Shown piece by piece: positions 22,990-31,795 of a stretch of DNA of 64,000 bases. Numbering within the stretch: the first letter of the stretch is position 1; each line of letters starts with the position of its first letter. The position numbers were made by a program, and so were the translations under genes. Where the stretch lies: NCBI GenBank assembly GCA_003141555.1, contig PLMN01000009.1:65195-129194 (forward strand). The letters run 5' to 3'. Origin of the DNA: Candidatus Aminicenantota bacterium. GTDB lineage: Bacteria > Acidobacteriota > Aminicenantia > Aminicenantales > UBA4085. Below the pieces are notes generated by a model that worked only from the letters and a program-made list of their open reading frames with translations, was not told the DNA's origin and made no database searches.

Positions 22990-24339
22990 ATGAGACGAAA
23001 TCAAGGCAAATTCCTCGGATCCATCGCCCCGATCCTTGTCATTGTCGCCGCACTGGGGAGCCTTTTGGCCGCGGGACCGCAACGCAGCGCGGGCGGCCGG
23101 CCCCCCGCTTCCGCGGGTGCCTCCACGGCTTTTTTGCTCCGGCCGGCGCGCGTCTTTGACGCCGAGGACGGCAAGACCCGCGAGGGTTGGGTCGTCGTAG
23201 TCCGGGGCGAAAGGATTGAGGCCGTCGGGCCGGCCGCGCAGATCGCCGCGCCGGAAGGCGCCCGGACGATCGAGCTGCCGGGGATGACCCTCCTGCCGGG
23301 GCTCATGGACATCCACTCGCACATCTTCCTGCATCCCTACAACGAGACGCTCTGGAACGACCAGGTCCTGAAAGAACCTCTCGCCTACCGGACCATCGAA
23401 GCCGTGGGCCACTGCGAAAGCACGCTGATGGCGGGCTTCACCCTCCTCCGGGACCTCGGCACCGAGGGCGCGGGCTACGCGGATGTCTCGGTGCAGCGCG
23501 CGATCCGGGAAGGCCTGATCCCGGGCCCCCGCCTGCTCGTGGCGACCCTGGCCATCGTCGCCACGGCCAGCTACGGCCCGGGGCCGGCCGGCTTTGCGCC
23601 CGACCTCATCCTGCCGAAGGGAGGTCAGGAAGCCAGCGGGACGGCTGAAATCATCAAGGCCGTCCGCGAGCAGGTCGGGCACGGCGCCGACTGGGTCAAG
23701 GTCTATGCCGACTACCGCCATGGGGTGAGCGGGACCGTGCCGACCTTCAGCGAGGACGAGCTCCGGACGCTGGTGGCGGAAGCCCGATCCGCGGGCCGGC
23801 CCGTCTCGGCCCACGCTACGACCGCGGAAGGGATGCGGCGGGCGATAGCGGCGGGGGTCGACACGATCGAGCACGGCTACGGCGGCACGGAAGACGTCTT
23901 TCGCCTCATGGCCGAGCGCGGGATCGGCTACCTGCCCACCCTGACCGCAGAAGAGGCCTACGCGGAGTATTTCGAAGGGTACAAGCCGGGGCAGCCTCCG
24001 ACGGCGGGAATGCAGCAGGCCCTCGGCGCCTTCAAGCTGGCCCAGGCCGCCGGCGTGACGATCGGACTGGGGAGCGACGTCGGCGTCTTCGCCCACGGCA
24101 CGAACTACCGCGAGCTGGAATGGCTGGTCCGGGCGGGCATGACCCCGTCCCAAGCCCTCCTGGCGGCGACGGCCGTGAACGCCAGGATCATCCGCATGCA
24201 GGACCAGCTCGGGCGGATCCGTCCCCGCCTCTACGCCGATCTGATCGCCGTCCCCGGCGATCCGACCGAGAACATCCAGGCCGTCCGCGATGTCCGGTTC
24301 GTCATGAAAGGCGGCGTGATCTACAAGCGCCCGAGCTGA
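22990..24339 (+). CDS. Exported amidohydrolase (imidazolonepropionase-like)
   Basis: The 449-residue protein has an N-terminal signal or anchor (about 10-28) followed by an amidohydrolase fold. The metal ligands and catalytic residues are visible in order: HxH in LMDIHSHIF, the Lys in DWVKVYADY, His in SAHATT, His in IEHGYGG and Asp in GLGSDVGVF. A C-terminal composite beta domain ends with VRFVMKGGVIYK. Such secreted imidazolonepropionase-like hydrolases often act on dipeptides or cyclic amides outside the cytoplasm; the substrate here is unknown. AAGGAGGG lies just before the ATG. Confidence 0.9.
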   Translation: MRRNQGKFLGSIAPILVIVAALGSLLAAGPQRSAGGRPPASAGASTAFLLRPARVFDAEDGKTREGWVVVVRGERIEAVGPAAQIAAPEGARTIELPGMTLLPGLMDIHSHIFLHPYNETLWNDQVLKEPLAYRTIEAVGHCESTLMAGFTLLRDLGTEGAGYADVSVQRAIREGLIPGPRLLVATLAIVATASYGPGPAGFAPDLILPKGGQEASGTAEIIKAVREQVGHGADWVKVYADYRHGVSGTVPTFSEDELRTLVAEARSAGRPVSAHATTAEGMRRAIAAGVDTIEHGYGGTEDVFRLMAERGIGYLPTLTAEEAYAEYFEGYKPGQPPTAGMQQALGAFKLAQAAGVTIGLGSDVGVFAHGTNYRELEWLVRAGMTPSQALLAATAVNARIIRMQDQLGRIRPRLYADLIAVPGDPTENIQAVRDVRFVMKGGVIYKRPS

Positions 24340-24352
24340 ATCCGTTCTGATC

Positions 24353-26179
24353 CTAAATCGCTTCGCCCTTGAACTGGCTCATGTACAGGTGGTGGTAGAA
24401 GCCGCGCCGGGCGAGCAGCTGGGCGTGCGTGCCGCGCTCGATGATCTCCCCGTCCTTGATGACCAGCACCTGGTCGGCGTCGCGGATCGTGCTCAGACGG
24501 TGGGCGATGACGAAGGACGTCCGCCCCTGCTTCAGACGCAGAAGCGCGCTCTGGATGCGCACCTCGGTGCGCGTGTCCACGCTGGACGTCGCCTCGTCGA
24601 GGACCAGGATGCCGGGGTCGGCCAGGATGGCCCGGGCGATCGCGAGCAACTGGCGCTGTCCCTGGCTCAGGTTGCCGGCGCGCTCCGAGAGCTGGGTTTG
24701 GTAGCCGTCGGGCAGCCGGCGGATGAAGGGGTCGGCCTGAGCCAGTCGGGCGGCGCTCAGGACCTCGTCGTCGGCGGCCTCCAGCCGCCCGTAGCGGATG
24801 TTCTCCATGACGGACGTCGAGAACAGGAAAGTGTCTTGCAATACGAGGCCCAGCTCGCGGCGCAGATCGTCCTTCCTGATCCGGCGGATGTCCTTGCCGT
24901 CGATCGTGATCGCGCCGCCGTCGATCTCGTAGAACCGGGTCAGCAGGTTGACGATCGTGGTCTTCCCCGCTCCGGTCGGGCCGACCAGGGCCACGGTCTC
25001 GCCCGCCTTCGCCTCCAGGCTCATGGCTTTGATGATCGGCGTGCCCGGGATGTAGCTGAAATCCACGCGATCGAAGCGGACATTCCCCTCGACCTTGTCC
25101 AGCGGATAGGCGTCCGGCGCGTCCTGGACCTCCGGCGGCGTGTCCATGATCTCGAAGATGCGCTCCGCGCCGGCCAGCGCGCCCTGGATGGCGTTGTAGA
25201 TGCTCGAGAGCTGCCGCAGGGGATTGACGAAAGCGCGCCCATAGCTGATGAAGGCGGCGATGGTCCCGACCGTCACCAGCCCTTTGATCGCCAATCCTCC
25301 CCCCAGGCCGGCGATGGCGATCACGAACAGGTTGCCCAGCTGGTTGGAGAGGGGCATCAACAGCAAGGCAAAGGAATTGGCGTAGACGGCCGCCCGGTAG
25401 ACGTCCTGGTTGCTCTTGCGGAATGCGTCGTTCGCCGCGTCATGGCGCCGGAAGGCCGTGACCACGCGCTGCCCGCTGAACGCCTCTTCAATGATGCCGT
25501 TCAGCTCGCCCAGGCGCTTCTGCAGCTCGCGGAAGCCCTTGCGGGTATACTTGGCGACGAAGCTCGTGAATCCGAGCATCACGGGGACGACGGCCACGGC
25601 GGCCAGCGCCAGGGCAACGTTCATGAGGACCATGGCCGCCAGGATGCCGGCCATCGTCAGCAGGCTGGCGACCAGGGCGACCACGTTCTGGGAAACCGCC
25701 TGGTTGATGGCGTCGATGTCGTTGGTCAGGCGGCTCATCAGCTCTCCGGCCGTGTGGCCGTCGAAGAACTTGAGCGGCAGGGACTGGAGATGCCCGAACA
25801 GGTCGCGCCGGACCCCCTTGAGCGCCATCTGCGAGACGCGGGCCATCATCCAGGACGAGGCGACGTCGCAGACATTGCCCAGGACGAAGACGGCCAACAT
25901 CGCCAGGGCGATCCTCCCCAGGCCGGCGAGCCTTTTCAGGGCGATGAACTTGTCGATGGCCTGGCCCATCAGGTAGGGGCCGATCAGGCCCAGGACCGTC
26001 GAGGCCAGGATGAAGAGCAGGATGACGGCCAGGACGCGGCGATGCGGCTTGAGATACGGCAGCAGCCTGAAGAGCGCCCGGCGCGGGTTGCGCGCTTTTT
26101 CGATCGTACGGGAGCGGCCCTGGCCGCCGCGCATCATCTGGGCGCGAACCTCGCCGGCCTTGGGATTCTGGTCGCTCAT
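24353..26179 (-). CDS. ABC exporter half-transporter, catalytically competent partner
   Basis: The 608-residue protein has six membrane segments (about 35-320) and an ATPase domain. Walker A is GPTGAGKTT, Walker B ends LDEATSSVD with the catalytic Glu, and the switch His is in VIAHRLSTI. Its signature is LSQGQ rather than LSGGQ. The upstream half-transporter has the opposite pattern, so the two should form a heterodimer with one working and one degenerate ATP site, as in TM287/288 or LmrCD-type multidrug exporters. Its start overlaps the stop of the upstream gene by 4 bp. A charged N-terminal extension of about 30 residues precedes the first membrane helix. Confidence 0.92.
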   Translation of the reverse strand: MSDQNPKAGEVRAQMMRGGQGRSRTIEKARNPRRALFRLLPYLKPHRRVLAVILLFILASTVLGLIGPYLMGQAIDKFIALKRLAGLGRIALAMLAVFVLGNVCDVASSWMMARVSQMALKGVRRDLFGHLQSLPLKFFDGHTAGELMSRLTNDIDAINQAVSQNVVALVASLLTMAGILAAMVLMNVALALAAVAVVPVMLGFTSFVAKYTRKGFRELQKRLGELNGIIEEAFSGQRVVTAFRRHDAANDAFRKSNQDVYRAAVYANSFALLLMPLSNQLGNLFVIAIAGLGGGLAIKGLVTVGTIAAFISYGRAFVNPLRQLSSIYNAIQGALAGAERIFEIMDTPPEVQDAPDAYPLDKVEGNVRFDRVDFSYIPGTPIIKAMSLEAKAGETVALVGPTGAGKTTIVNLLTRFYEIDGGAITIDGKDIRRIRKDDLRRELGLVLQDTFLFSTSVMENIRYGRLEAADDEVLSAARLAQADPFIRRLPDGYQTQLSERAGNLSQGQRQLLAIARAILADPGILVLDEATSSVDTRTEVRIQSALLRLKQGRTSFVIAHRLSTIRDADQVLVIKDGEIIERGTHAQLLARRGFYHHLYMSQFKGEAI

Positions 26180-27930
26180 CCCAATTCTCCGTCCACCCCG
26201 GTCCCGAGCTGGGAGGCGAAGATTTCCTGGTAGATCGGACTCGTCGGCAGCAATTCGCGGTGGGTGCCCTCGGCGACGATCCGCCCCTGATCGAGGATCA
26301 CGATCTTGTCCGCCTTCAGGACCGTGCTGATCCGCTGGGCCACGACGAAGCTGGTTCGGCCCGCCATCCGCTCCTCCAGGGCCGACTGGATCTTCGTCTC
26401 CGTCTCCACGTCCACGGAGCTGGTGCTATCGTCCAGGATCAGGAGGGAAGGCCGGATGAGCAGGGCGCGGGCGATGGCCAGGCGCTGCTTCTGCCCGCCC
26501 GACATGTTGACACCCCTCTCCTCCACGTGCGTGTCGTAGCCGTCCGGGAAGCCGAGGATGAATTCGTGCGCCTGGGCCGCTTTCGCCGCGGCGACCACCT
26601 CCTCGTCGGGGGCTTGGGGGCAGCCGTAGCGGATGTTGTCCCGCACGGTCCCCGAGAAGAGCACCGTCTCCTGGGGCACGAGCCCGATATGAGCCAGGAG
26701 CGAGTCCTGAGTGATCCGGCGGACATCCAGGCCGTTGATGAGGACCCGCCCCTGGCTGACATCATAGAAGCGCGGGATCAGGTTGACCAGCGTGGATTTT
26801 CCGGCGCCGGTGGCCCCCAGGATGGCGACCATCTGGCCCGGCTCGGCCGTCAGGTTGATGTCCCGCAGGACGGGCTCGTCGCTCGTGCCGCGGTAGTGGA
26901 AGCCGACGTTCTCGAAGACGACGCGCAGAGGGCCGCCGGCAGGCAGGGCGACGGCGTCCGGGGCGTCCAGGACTTCGGAGACCTCGTCCAGGACCTCGTT
27001 GACGCGCCCGGCGGAAGCGATGGCCGCCGCCCAGACGTTCGTCAGCATGACCAGGTTCATCAGCGGGACGACCGTCGTCTGCAGGTAGTTCACGAAGGCC
27101 ACGATCTGGCCGGTGGACAGGTTGCCCAGGCGGATGGACTGAAGCCCGCCGGCCCAGACGACGAGCACGATGCCGATGTTCAAGGCCAGGCTCAGCAGCG
27201 GGCCGATCATGGACATGAGCTGCAGGACCCGGATATTCCTCGCGGTGAAGTCCTCGTTCGCCTCCTCGAACCGGCCGGCCTCCCGGCGGGCGCGGACGAA
27301 GGCTTTGACCACGCGCACCCCGGCGATGTTCTCCTGCAAGACGGTGTTGAGCGCGTCCAGCTTCCGCTGCAGGGTCAGGAAAAGCGGCCCCAGCTTAAGA
27401 CTGAAGACGGCAATGATGGCCGAGGTGACGACGAGCAGGGGGACCATCGTCAAGGCCAGGTGCGGGGCGGTCTTGAACATCAGGATGAGGCTGCCGATCA
27501 TCAGCAGCGGGGCGCGCGTGCCGATGCGCAGGGAGATCTGGACCAGGCGCTGGATCACGGCCGAGTCGCTGGAGAGGCGGACCATCAGCGGGCCGGTCTT
27601 CAGGCGGTCGAGGTTGCCGAACGAAAACGACTGAACCTTCAGGAAGAGGGCTTCGCGCAAATCGCGGGCCACCCCTTCCCCGACCCGGACCGAGAGGTTG
27701 TTGTTCCCCACGGCAAAGATCGTATCCAGGATGGAGATGGCCAGCATCAGGAAGAACGTGTGCAGAACCAGCCGCAGGTCTTGGAGGCGGATGCCCTGGT
27801 CGATGACGCGCTGCACAAGGCGGGGGATGGCCAGATCCATGACGACGACGCCGGTCAGGAGGGCCAGCGACAGGACGGCCTTCTTCCCGTAAGGCTTGAG
27901 AAAGCGGAACAGCTTGAAGACCTGGTGCAT
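26176..27930 (-). CDS. ABC exporter half-transporter with degenerate ATPase site
   Basis: I start this 584-residue protein at the ATG at 27930 (MHQVFKLFRFLKPYG). The open frame extends 13 codons further, but that stretch contains the promoter. Six membrane segments precede an ATPase domain with Walker A GATGAGKST and signature MSGGQ. The catalytic Glu after Walker B is Asp (LDDSTSSVD) and the switch His is Gln (VVAQRISTV). These two changes mark the non-hydrolysing site of heterodimeric exporters. It is translationally coupled to its partner. The cargo is probably a drug or lipid. Confidence 0.92.
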   Translation of the reverse strand: MHQVFKLFRFLKPYGKKAVLSLALLTGVVVMDLAIPRLVQRVIDQGIRLQDLRLVLHTFFLMLAISILDTIFAVGNNNLSVRVGEGVARDLREALFLKVQSFSFGNLDRLKTGPLMVRLSSDSAVIQRLVQISLRIGTRAPLLMIGSLILMFKTAPHLALTMVPLLVVTSAIIAVFSLKLGPLFLTLQRKLDALNTVLQENIAGVRVVKAFVRARREAGRFEEANEDFTARNIRVLQLMSMIGPLLSLALNIGIVLVVWAGGLQSIRLGNLSTGQIVAFVNYLQTTVVPLMNLVMLTNVWAAAIASAGRVNEVLDEVSEVLDAPDAVALPAGGPLRVVFENVGFHYRGTSDEPVLRDINLTAEPGQMVAILGATGAGKSTLVNLIPRFYDVSQGRVLINGLDVRRITQDSLLAHIGLVPQETVLFSGTVRDNIRYGCPQAPDEEVVAAAKAAQAHEFILGFPDGYDTHVEERGVNMSGGQKQRLAIARALLIRPSLLILDDSTSSVDVETETKIQSALEERMAGRTSFVVAQRISTVLKADKIVILDQGRIVAEGTHRELLPTSPIYQEIFASQLGTGVDGELG

Positions 27931-27940
27931 GGACCCAATT

Positions 27941-27969
27941 CTAATACGAAAAAAACCCGATCTTGTCAA
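27941..27969 (-). promoter_or_regulatory. Strong sigma-70 promoter of the ABC exporter, nearly leaderless
   Basis: A consensus TTGACA (27964-27969) and TATTAG (27941-27946) are 17 bp apart on the minus strand. The start codon at 27930 lies only 10 bp after the -10 hexamer, so the expected transcript begins about 4-5 nt before the ATG, with no room for a Shine-Dalgarno site. Confidence 0.65.
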
Positions 27970-28059
27970 TGGGGGGAGCGGCCTCCGCCGGCCGTTTCGA
28001 GCCGCGGCTGGCCGAAGGCCGGGCGAAATCGAAATTCCTGTTTCTTGCCGCGGGTGAAT

Positions 28060-28068
28060 TGATATAAA
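28060..28068 (+). promoter_or_regulatory. Candidate extended -10 promoter of the 28112 gene
   Basis: TG-A-TATAAA (28060-28068) forms an extended -10 element; the -35 region is poor. The leader would be about 37 nt and contains GAGGAGG before the ATG. Confidence 0.45.
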
Positions 28069-28111
28069 CTAGAGAGGAGATGCGGATCGGAATTCCACCG
28101 AGGAGGGAATT

Positions 28112-28990
28112 ATGAAAAACCGGATATCTTTAAAAAGAACGGCGGGAATCCTCGCCTTGGCCCTCGTCGTCCCGGGGATCGTCGGAGCGGCGGTCGCCGC
28201 CGCGTCCGCTCCCCAGGACGCCGTGACCCTGGTCTACAAGTTCGCCCCGGGGACGCCCCTCTCTTACAAGACGACGGGTAACAACGTCCAAAACGTCGAC
28301 ATCCAGGGGCAGACGATGACGACCGAGATCATATCGAATATGGACTTCACCTTGACGCCCAAGGGCCTCAAGGACGGGAACCACCTCCTCGGGCTGAAGA
28401 TCGACGCCATGGCCCTCAGCCTCAACGGGCCGCAGGGCGGCCTGACGCCCGACATGGCCGGCATCATCGGCAAGAGCATCGACATCGTCCTCTCGCCGCG
28501 GGGAGAAACGGTCGACGTCTCGGGCGCGGCCGCGCTCACCATTGATATGGGCGAGGGAGGGCAGCGCGATATGACGTCCGATTTTCAGGGCCTCTTCGAT
28601 GCCCTCCCCGACCACCCGGTCAAAATCGGCGACACCTGGCCGAGCCAAAAGAAGATTACCCAGAAAAGCACTTCGGGCGACGTCAACCTCGTCCTCGCTC
28701 TGGTGAACAAGCTCGACGGCTTGGAGACGATCGACGGCCTTTCCTGCGCCCGGATCAAGTCCACGATCACGGGCACCATGTCCGGCGCGCTCAACCAGGG
28801 CGGAATGTCCCTCGGCCTCGACGCCAAGATGGGAGGCAACCTGACCTGGTACTTCGCCGTCAAGGAAGGGTACTTCGTCAAGTCGGAATCGGTCACCGAT
28901 GTCGGCGGGACCATCTCGGTCGAGGCGGCCGGCATGACGCTCGGCTTTTCCGGTCAGCAGAAGAGCACGCTGGCCCTGGTCAAGAAATAG
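28112..28990 (+). CDS. Exported hypothetical protein (DUF6263-like)
   Basis: The 292-residue protein has a signal peptide (basic N-terminus, hydrophobic ILALALVVPGIVGAAVA) followed by a beta-rich domain. The pattern LVYKFAPGTPLSYKTT at the start, the middle FDALPDHPVKIGDTWP and a late YFAVKEGYFVKSES segment recall the DUF6263 family of exported proteins with no known function. There is no Cys in the mature part that would suggest a lipoprotein. It is a single-gene unit facing the convergent BNR-repeat gene. Confidence 0.75.
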   Translation: MKNRISLKRTAGILALALVVPGIVGAAVAAASAPQDAVTLVYKFAPGTPLSYKTTGNNVQNVDIQGQTMTTEIISNMDFTLTPKGLKDGNHLLGLKIDAMALSLNGPQGGLTPDMAGIIGKSIDIVLSPRGETVDVSGAAALTIDMGEGGQRDMTSDFQGLFDALPDHPVKIGDTWPSQKKITQKSTSGDVNLVLALVNKLDGLETIDGLSCARIKSTITGTMSGALNQGGMSLGLDAKMGGNLTWYFAVKEGYFVKSESVTDVGGTISVEAAGMTLGFSGQQKSTLALVKK

Positions 28991-29040
28991 CCTCATCCGG
29001 GGACGTCACCCCGCCGATAAGGACACCGGCGCCGAGATTA

Positions 29041-31761
29041 TTAGCCGGCGAGGCGGGGGTCGGGCTTGACCTTGAGCGGCTGGGTGTATGTCTTCCCTTC
29101 GACCGTCAGCTTGACCATATAAGTCCCGGGATGAACGGAGGGCGCCCCGCCGCGGCCGAATCCGCCGCCCCCGCCCCCGCCCCCGCGTCCCGGTCCGCCG
29201 GTCACGCCTGCCGGCGCGGGACCGCGCAGGTCCCACACCCAACGGTGCATGCCGGCCGCCGCGGAAAGCGGCTCGGACGCGAGCATCCAGACGGCCTGGA
29301 CGCTGAGCGTGTCGGGATCGCGAACAGGGGTCCGGTCGTCGCTGGAATAGCGGCGTACGGACTGCCCCGCCGCGTCCAGGATCTCAAGCATAATTGGCCC
29401 GGCCACGCCCGATTTCAGGTAGTAGTCGATCAGGGCCCCGTTCGGAGGATTCTCGGCGAACGGCTCGTCCTTGGGCAGCGGCGTGCCGAACTCGCTTCCC
29501 GACGGCAGGAGGAAGGCCTCGGCCGGCTTGAAGAGAATCGCCTCGGCCGCCGCAGCCGCGGCGTCGATCTGGCGCAGGGCGGTAATGTCGTCGAGGACCC
29601 AGAATCCCCGGCCGTGCGTCGCGACGGCGAGGTCATCGCCCCGAAGGGCGAAGTCACGCATCGACGTCGGGGGGAGGTTGAGTTGCAGGGACTGCCAAGT
29701 GTCGCCGTCGTCAAAGGATACATGGACGCCCAGCTCCGTCCCGGCGAAGAGCAGCCCGCGCTTTACCGGGTCCTCCTTGACGGTCTGGACATAGGCGTCC
29801 GCCGGCAGCCCGTTCGTAATTTTCCGCCAGGTCCGGCCGCCGTCACGCGTGCGATAAATGTATGGCTCGTAGTCTTCGAGCTGATGGCGTTCCACCGCCG
29901 CGTAGACTTCGTCCGGATCGAAGTGCGAGGCATCGATCATCGTCACCTTGCTCCACGGCGTCAAAGCGGGAGGCGTCACGTTCCGCCATGTCGCTCCGTC
30001 ATCCCCCGTCGTTTGGATCATACCGTCGTCCGTGCCGATCCAGACGAGCGACGCCCGCACCGGCGACGGCGCGATCGTGTAGATGACGCCCCGGCGGACG
30101 CCCGCCCCTTGCGGGGCATCCGCCGCGGCCGCCGCGTCCAGATTGGCCGGCACACCGGGGCTTTCGCGCGTCAGGTCGGAGCTGATCTGCGTCCAACTGT
30201 CGCCGCCGTTGGTCGTCTTATAGAGATATTGGTTGGCGAAATACAGCGCCTTCGGGTCGGCGGCGGAGAACACCAGGGGCTGGGTCCAGTCGTGCCGGAA
30301 CGGTCCGCCGGAGGCGCCACGCTCGGGAGACACGTTTTGGGAGACCCCGGTGACGTTGTTCCAGCGCGTGACGGTGCCGCCGAATAAGATCTCGGGGTGG
30401 AGAGGATCCGGAGCGGTGTAACCGCTCTCGCCTCCGGCGCCCAGGCCGGTCCAGTCGTGCATCGAGATCACGGCATGGGGTGCGCGCACCGGCACCCCCA
30501 CGGGGCCGCTGTCCTGCTGCGCGCCGCTGAGCCAGTAGGGAAAGCGGTAGTCGGCGGCGACATGATACAACTGCGCGGTCGACTGGTTGTACCACGAGCT
30601 CCACGTCGCCGCGCCGTCGACCGTAACGACGGCCCCCTGATCGCTGGCCACGATCATGCGCTGGGGATCCTCGGGGGCGATCCAGAGCTGATGGTAGTCG
30701 TCCCCGCCGGGCGCGCCCTTGATCGGGACCCAGTTCCTTCCTCCGTCGACGGACTTGTAAAGCGCCGTATTCGACACATAAACGATGTCCGGATTCTTCG
30801 GGTCGACCGTGATCTTTCCGAAATACCAGCCCCGGCCCCATACCCGGTTGTCGCCAGAGGCCTTGCTCCACGTCGCGCCGGCGTCGTCCGAACGATAGAG
30901 GCCGCCCTCCTTCGCGTCGATGACGGCGTAAACCCGGTTCGAATCCGCGGGAGCCACGGCCACGCCGCTACGCCCGAAGTTCTCGGAGGGCAGGCCCGCC
31001 GTAAGCTGCGTCCACGTCGTCCCCCCGTCGGAAGATTTGAAGAGGCCGCCGCCGGGGCCCACGGAGGGACCATAGATGTACCAGGGCGGGCGGCGGGTCG
31101 CCCACAGCGTGGCGTACAGGACTTGCGGATGCCCCGCATCGATCGCCAGATCAGCGGCGCCGACGCCCTCGCCGCGGTAAAGCACCTTCTGCCAAGTCGC
31201 GCCCCCATCGCGCGAGCGAAAGACGCCGCGGTCCGGGCTCGGCCCGTAGGCGTGGCCCAGGGCGGCGACATACACGATCTCGGGGTTCTTCGGATCGACC
31301 TGCACGTGCGCGATCTGGCGGGTCAGGTCCAGGCCGATGTGCGTCCAGGTGCGGCCGGCGTCCGCGGTCTTGTACATCCCGTTGCCGAACGAGATCGAGT
31401 CGCGCATGTCGCTCTCGCCCGTGCCCACGTAGATGATGTTCGGATCCGAGGCGGCGACGGCGATGGCCCCGATCGAAGCGACGGGCTGCGAATCGAAGAC
31501 CGGCGTCCAGGTCCGGCCCGCATTCGAGGATTTCCACAATCCGCCGCTGACCGAGCCGTAGTAGAACGTGTTCGGCTGGCCGGGCACGCCGCTCACCGCA
31601 TTCACCCGGCCGCCCCGGAACGGCCCCACCAACCGCCAGCGCAGGCCCGAGAACAGGCTCGGAGGGACGGGAGGCCGGGCGGAAGCCAAGATCCCGCCGG
31701 TCGCGGCAATCAGTGTGATTCCCAGGAAGACGGCAGAGACGATTCGCCGGGGCGTTGACAT
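29041..31761 (-). CDS. Exported BNR/VPS10-like beta-propeller protein
   Basis: The 906-residue protein has an N-terminal signal and two stacked propeller-like halves with many sialidase-type BNR signatures (for example SSNAGRTWTPVF, TADAGRTWTHI, SRDGGATWQKV, TRDGGRTWRKI). The C-terminal part is a beta-sandwich-like domain with a Gly-rich linker of about 20 residues (encoded about 29150-29200) before a final strand pair. This is the VPS10/sortilin-like family common in Acidobacteriota and Bacteroidota, often annotated as glycosyl hydrolase without proof. No catalytic residues are evident. A second member starts at 62595. It may be co-transcribed with the S10 peptidase upstream. Confidence 0.9.
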   Translation of the reverse strand: MSTPRRIVSAVFLGITLIAATGGILASARPPVPPSLFSGLRWRLVGPFRGGRVNAVSGVPGQPNTFYYGSVSGGLWKSSNAGRTWTPVFDSQPVASIGAIAVAASDPNIIYVGTGESDMRDSISFGNGMYKTADAGRTWTHIGLDLTRQIAHVQVDPKNPEIVYVAALGHAYGPSPDRGVFRSRDGGATWQKVLYRGEGVGAADLAIDAGHPQVLYATLWATRRPPWYIYGPSVGPGGGLFKSSDGGTTWTQLTAGLPSENFGRSGVAVAPADSNRVYAVIDAKEGGLYRSDDAGATWSKASGDNRVWGRGWYFGKITVDPKNPDIVYVSNTALYKSVDGGRNWVPIKGAPGGDDYHQLWIAPEDPQRMIVASDQGAVVTVDGAATWSSWYNQSTAQLYHVAADYRFPYWLSGAQQDSGPVGVPVRAPHAVISMHDWTGLGAGGESGYTAPDPLHPEILFGGTVTRWNNVTGVSQNVSPERGASGGPFRHDWTQPLVFSAADPKALYFANQYLYKTTNGGDSWTQISSDLTRESPGVPANLDAAAAADAPQGAGVRRGVIYTIAPSPVRASLVWIGTDDGMIQTTGDDGATWRNVTPPALTPWSKVTMIDASHFDPDEVYAAVERHQLEDYEPYIYRTRDGGRTWRKITNGLPADAYVQTVKEDPVKRGLLFAGTELGVHVSFDDGDTWQSLQLNLPPTSMRDFALRGDDLAVATHGRGFWVLDDITALRQIDAAAAAAEAILFKPAEAFLLPSGSEFGTPLPKDEPFAENPPNGALIDYYLKSGVAGPIMLEILDAAGQSVRRYSSDDRTPVRDPDTLSVQAVWMLASEPLSAAAGMHRWVWDLRGPAPAGVTGGPGRGGGGGGGGFGRGGAPSVHPGTYMVKLTVEGKTYTQPLKVKPDPRLAG

Positions 31762-31795
31762 CTCGGGATTCTCCTCTCGCCCGGATCCGATCCCG

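Noticed and set aside
27931-27969. Thirteen-residue N-terminal extension of the ABC exporter
   Set aside because: Its codons coincide with a consensus promoter, and the initiator would be a TTG inside the -35 hexamer.
28991-29040. Small CGGGG/CCCCG hairpin between convergent genes as terminator
   Set aside because: The stem is only 5 bp and no T-run follows on either strand.
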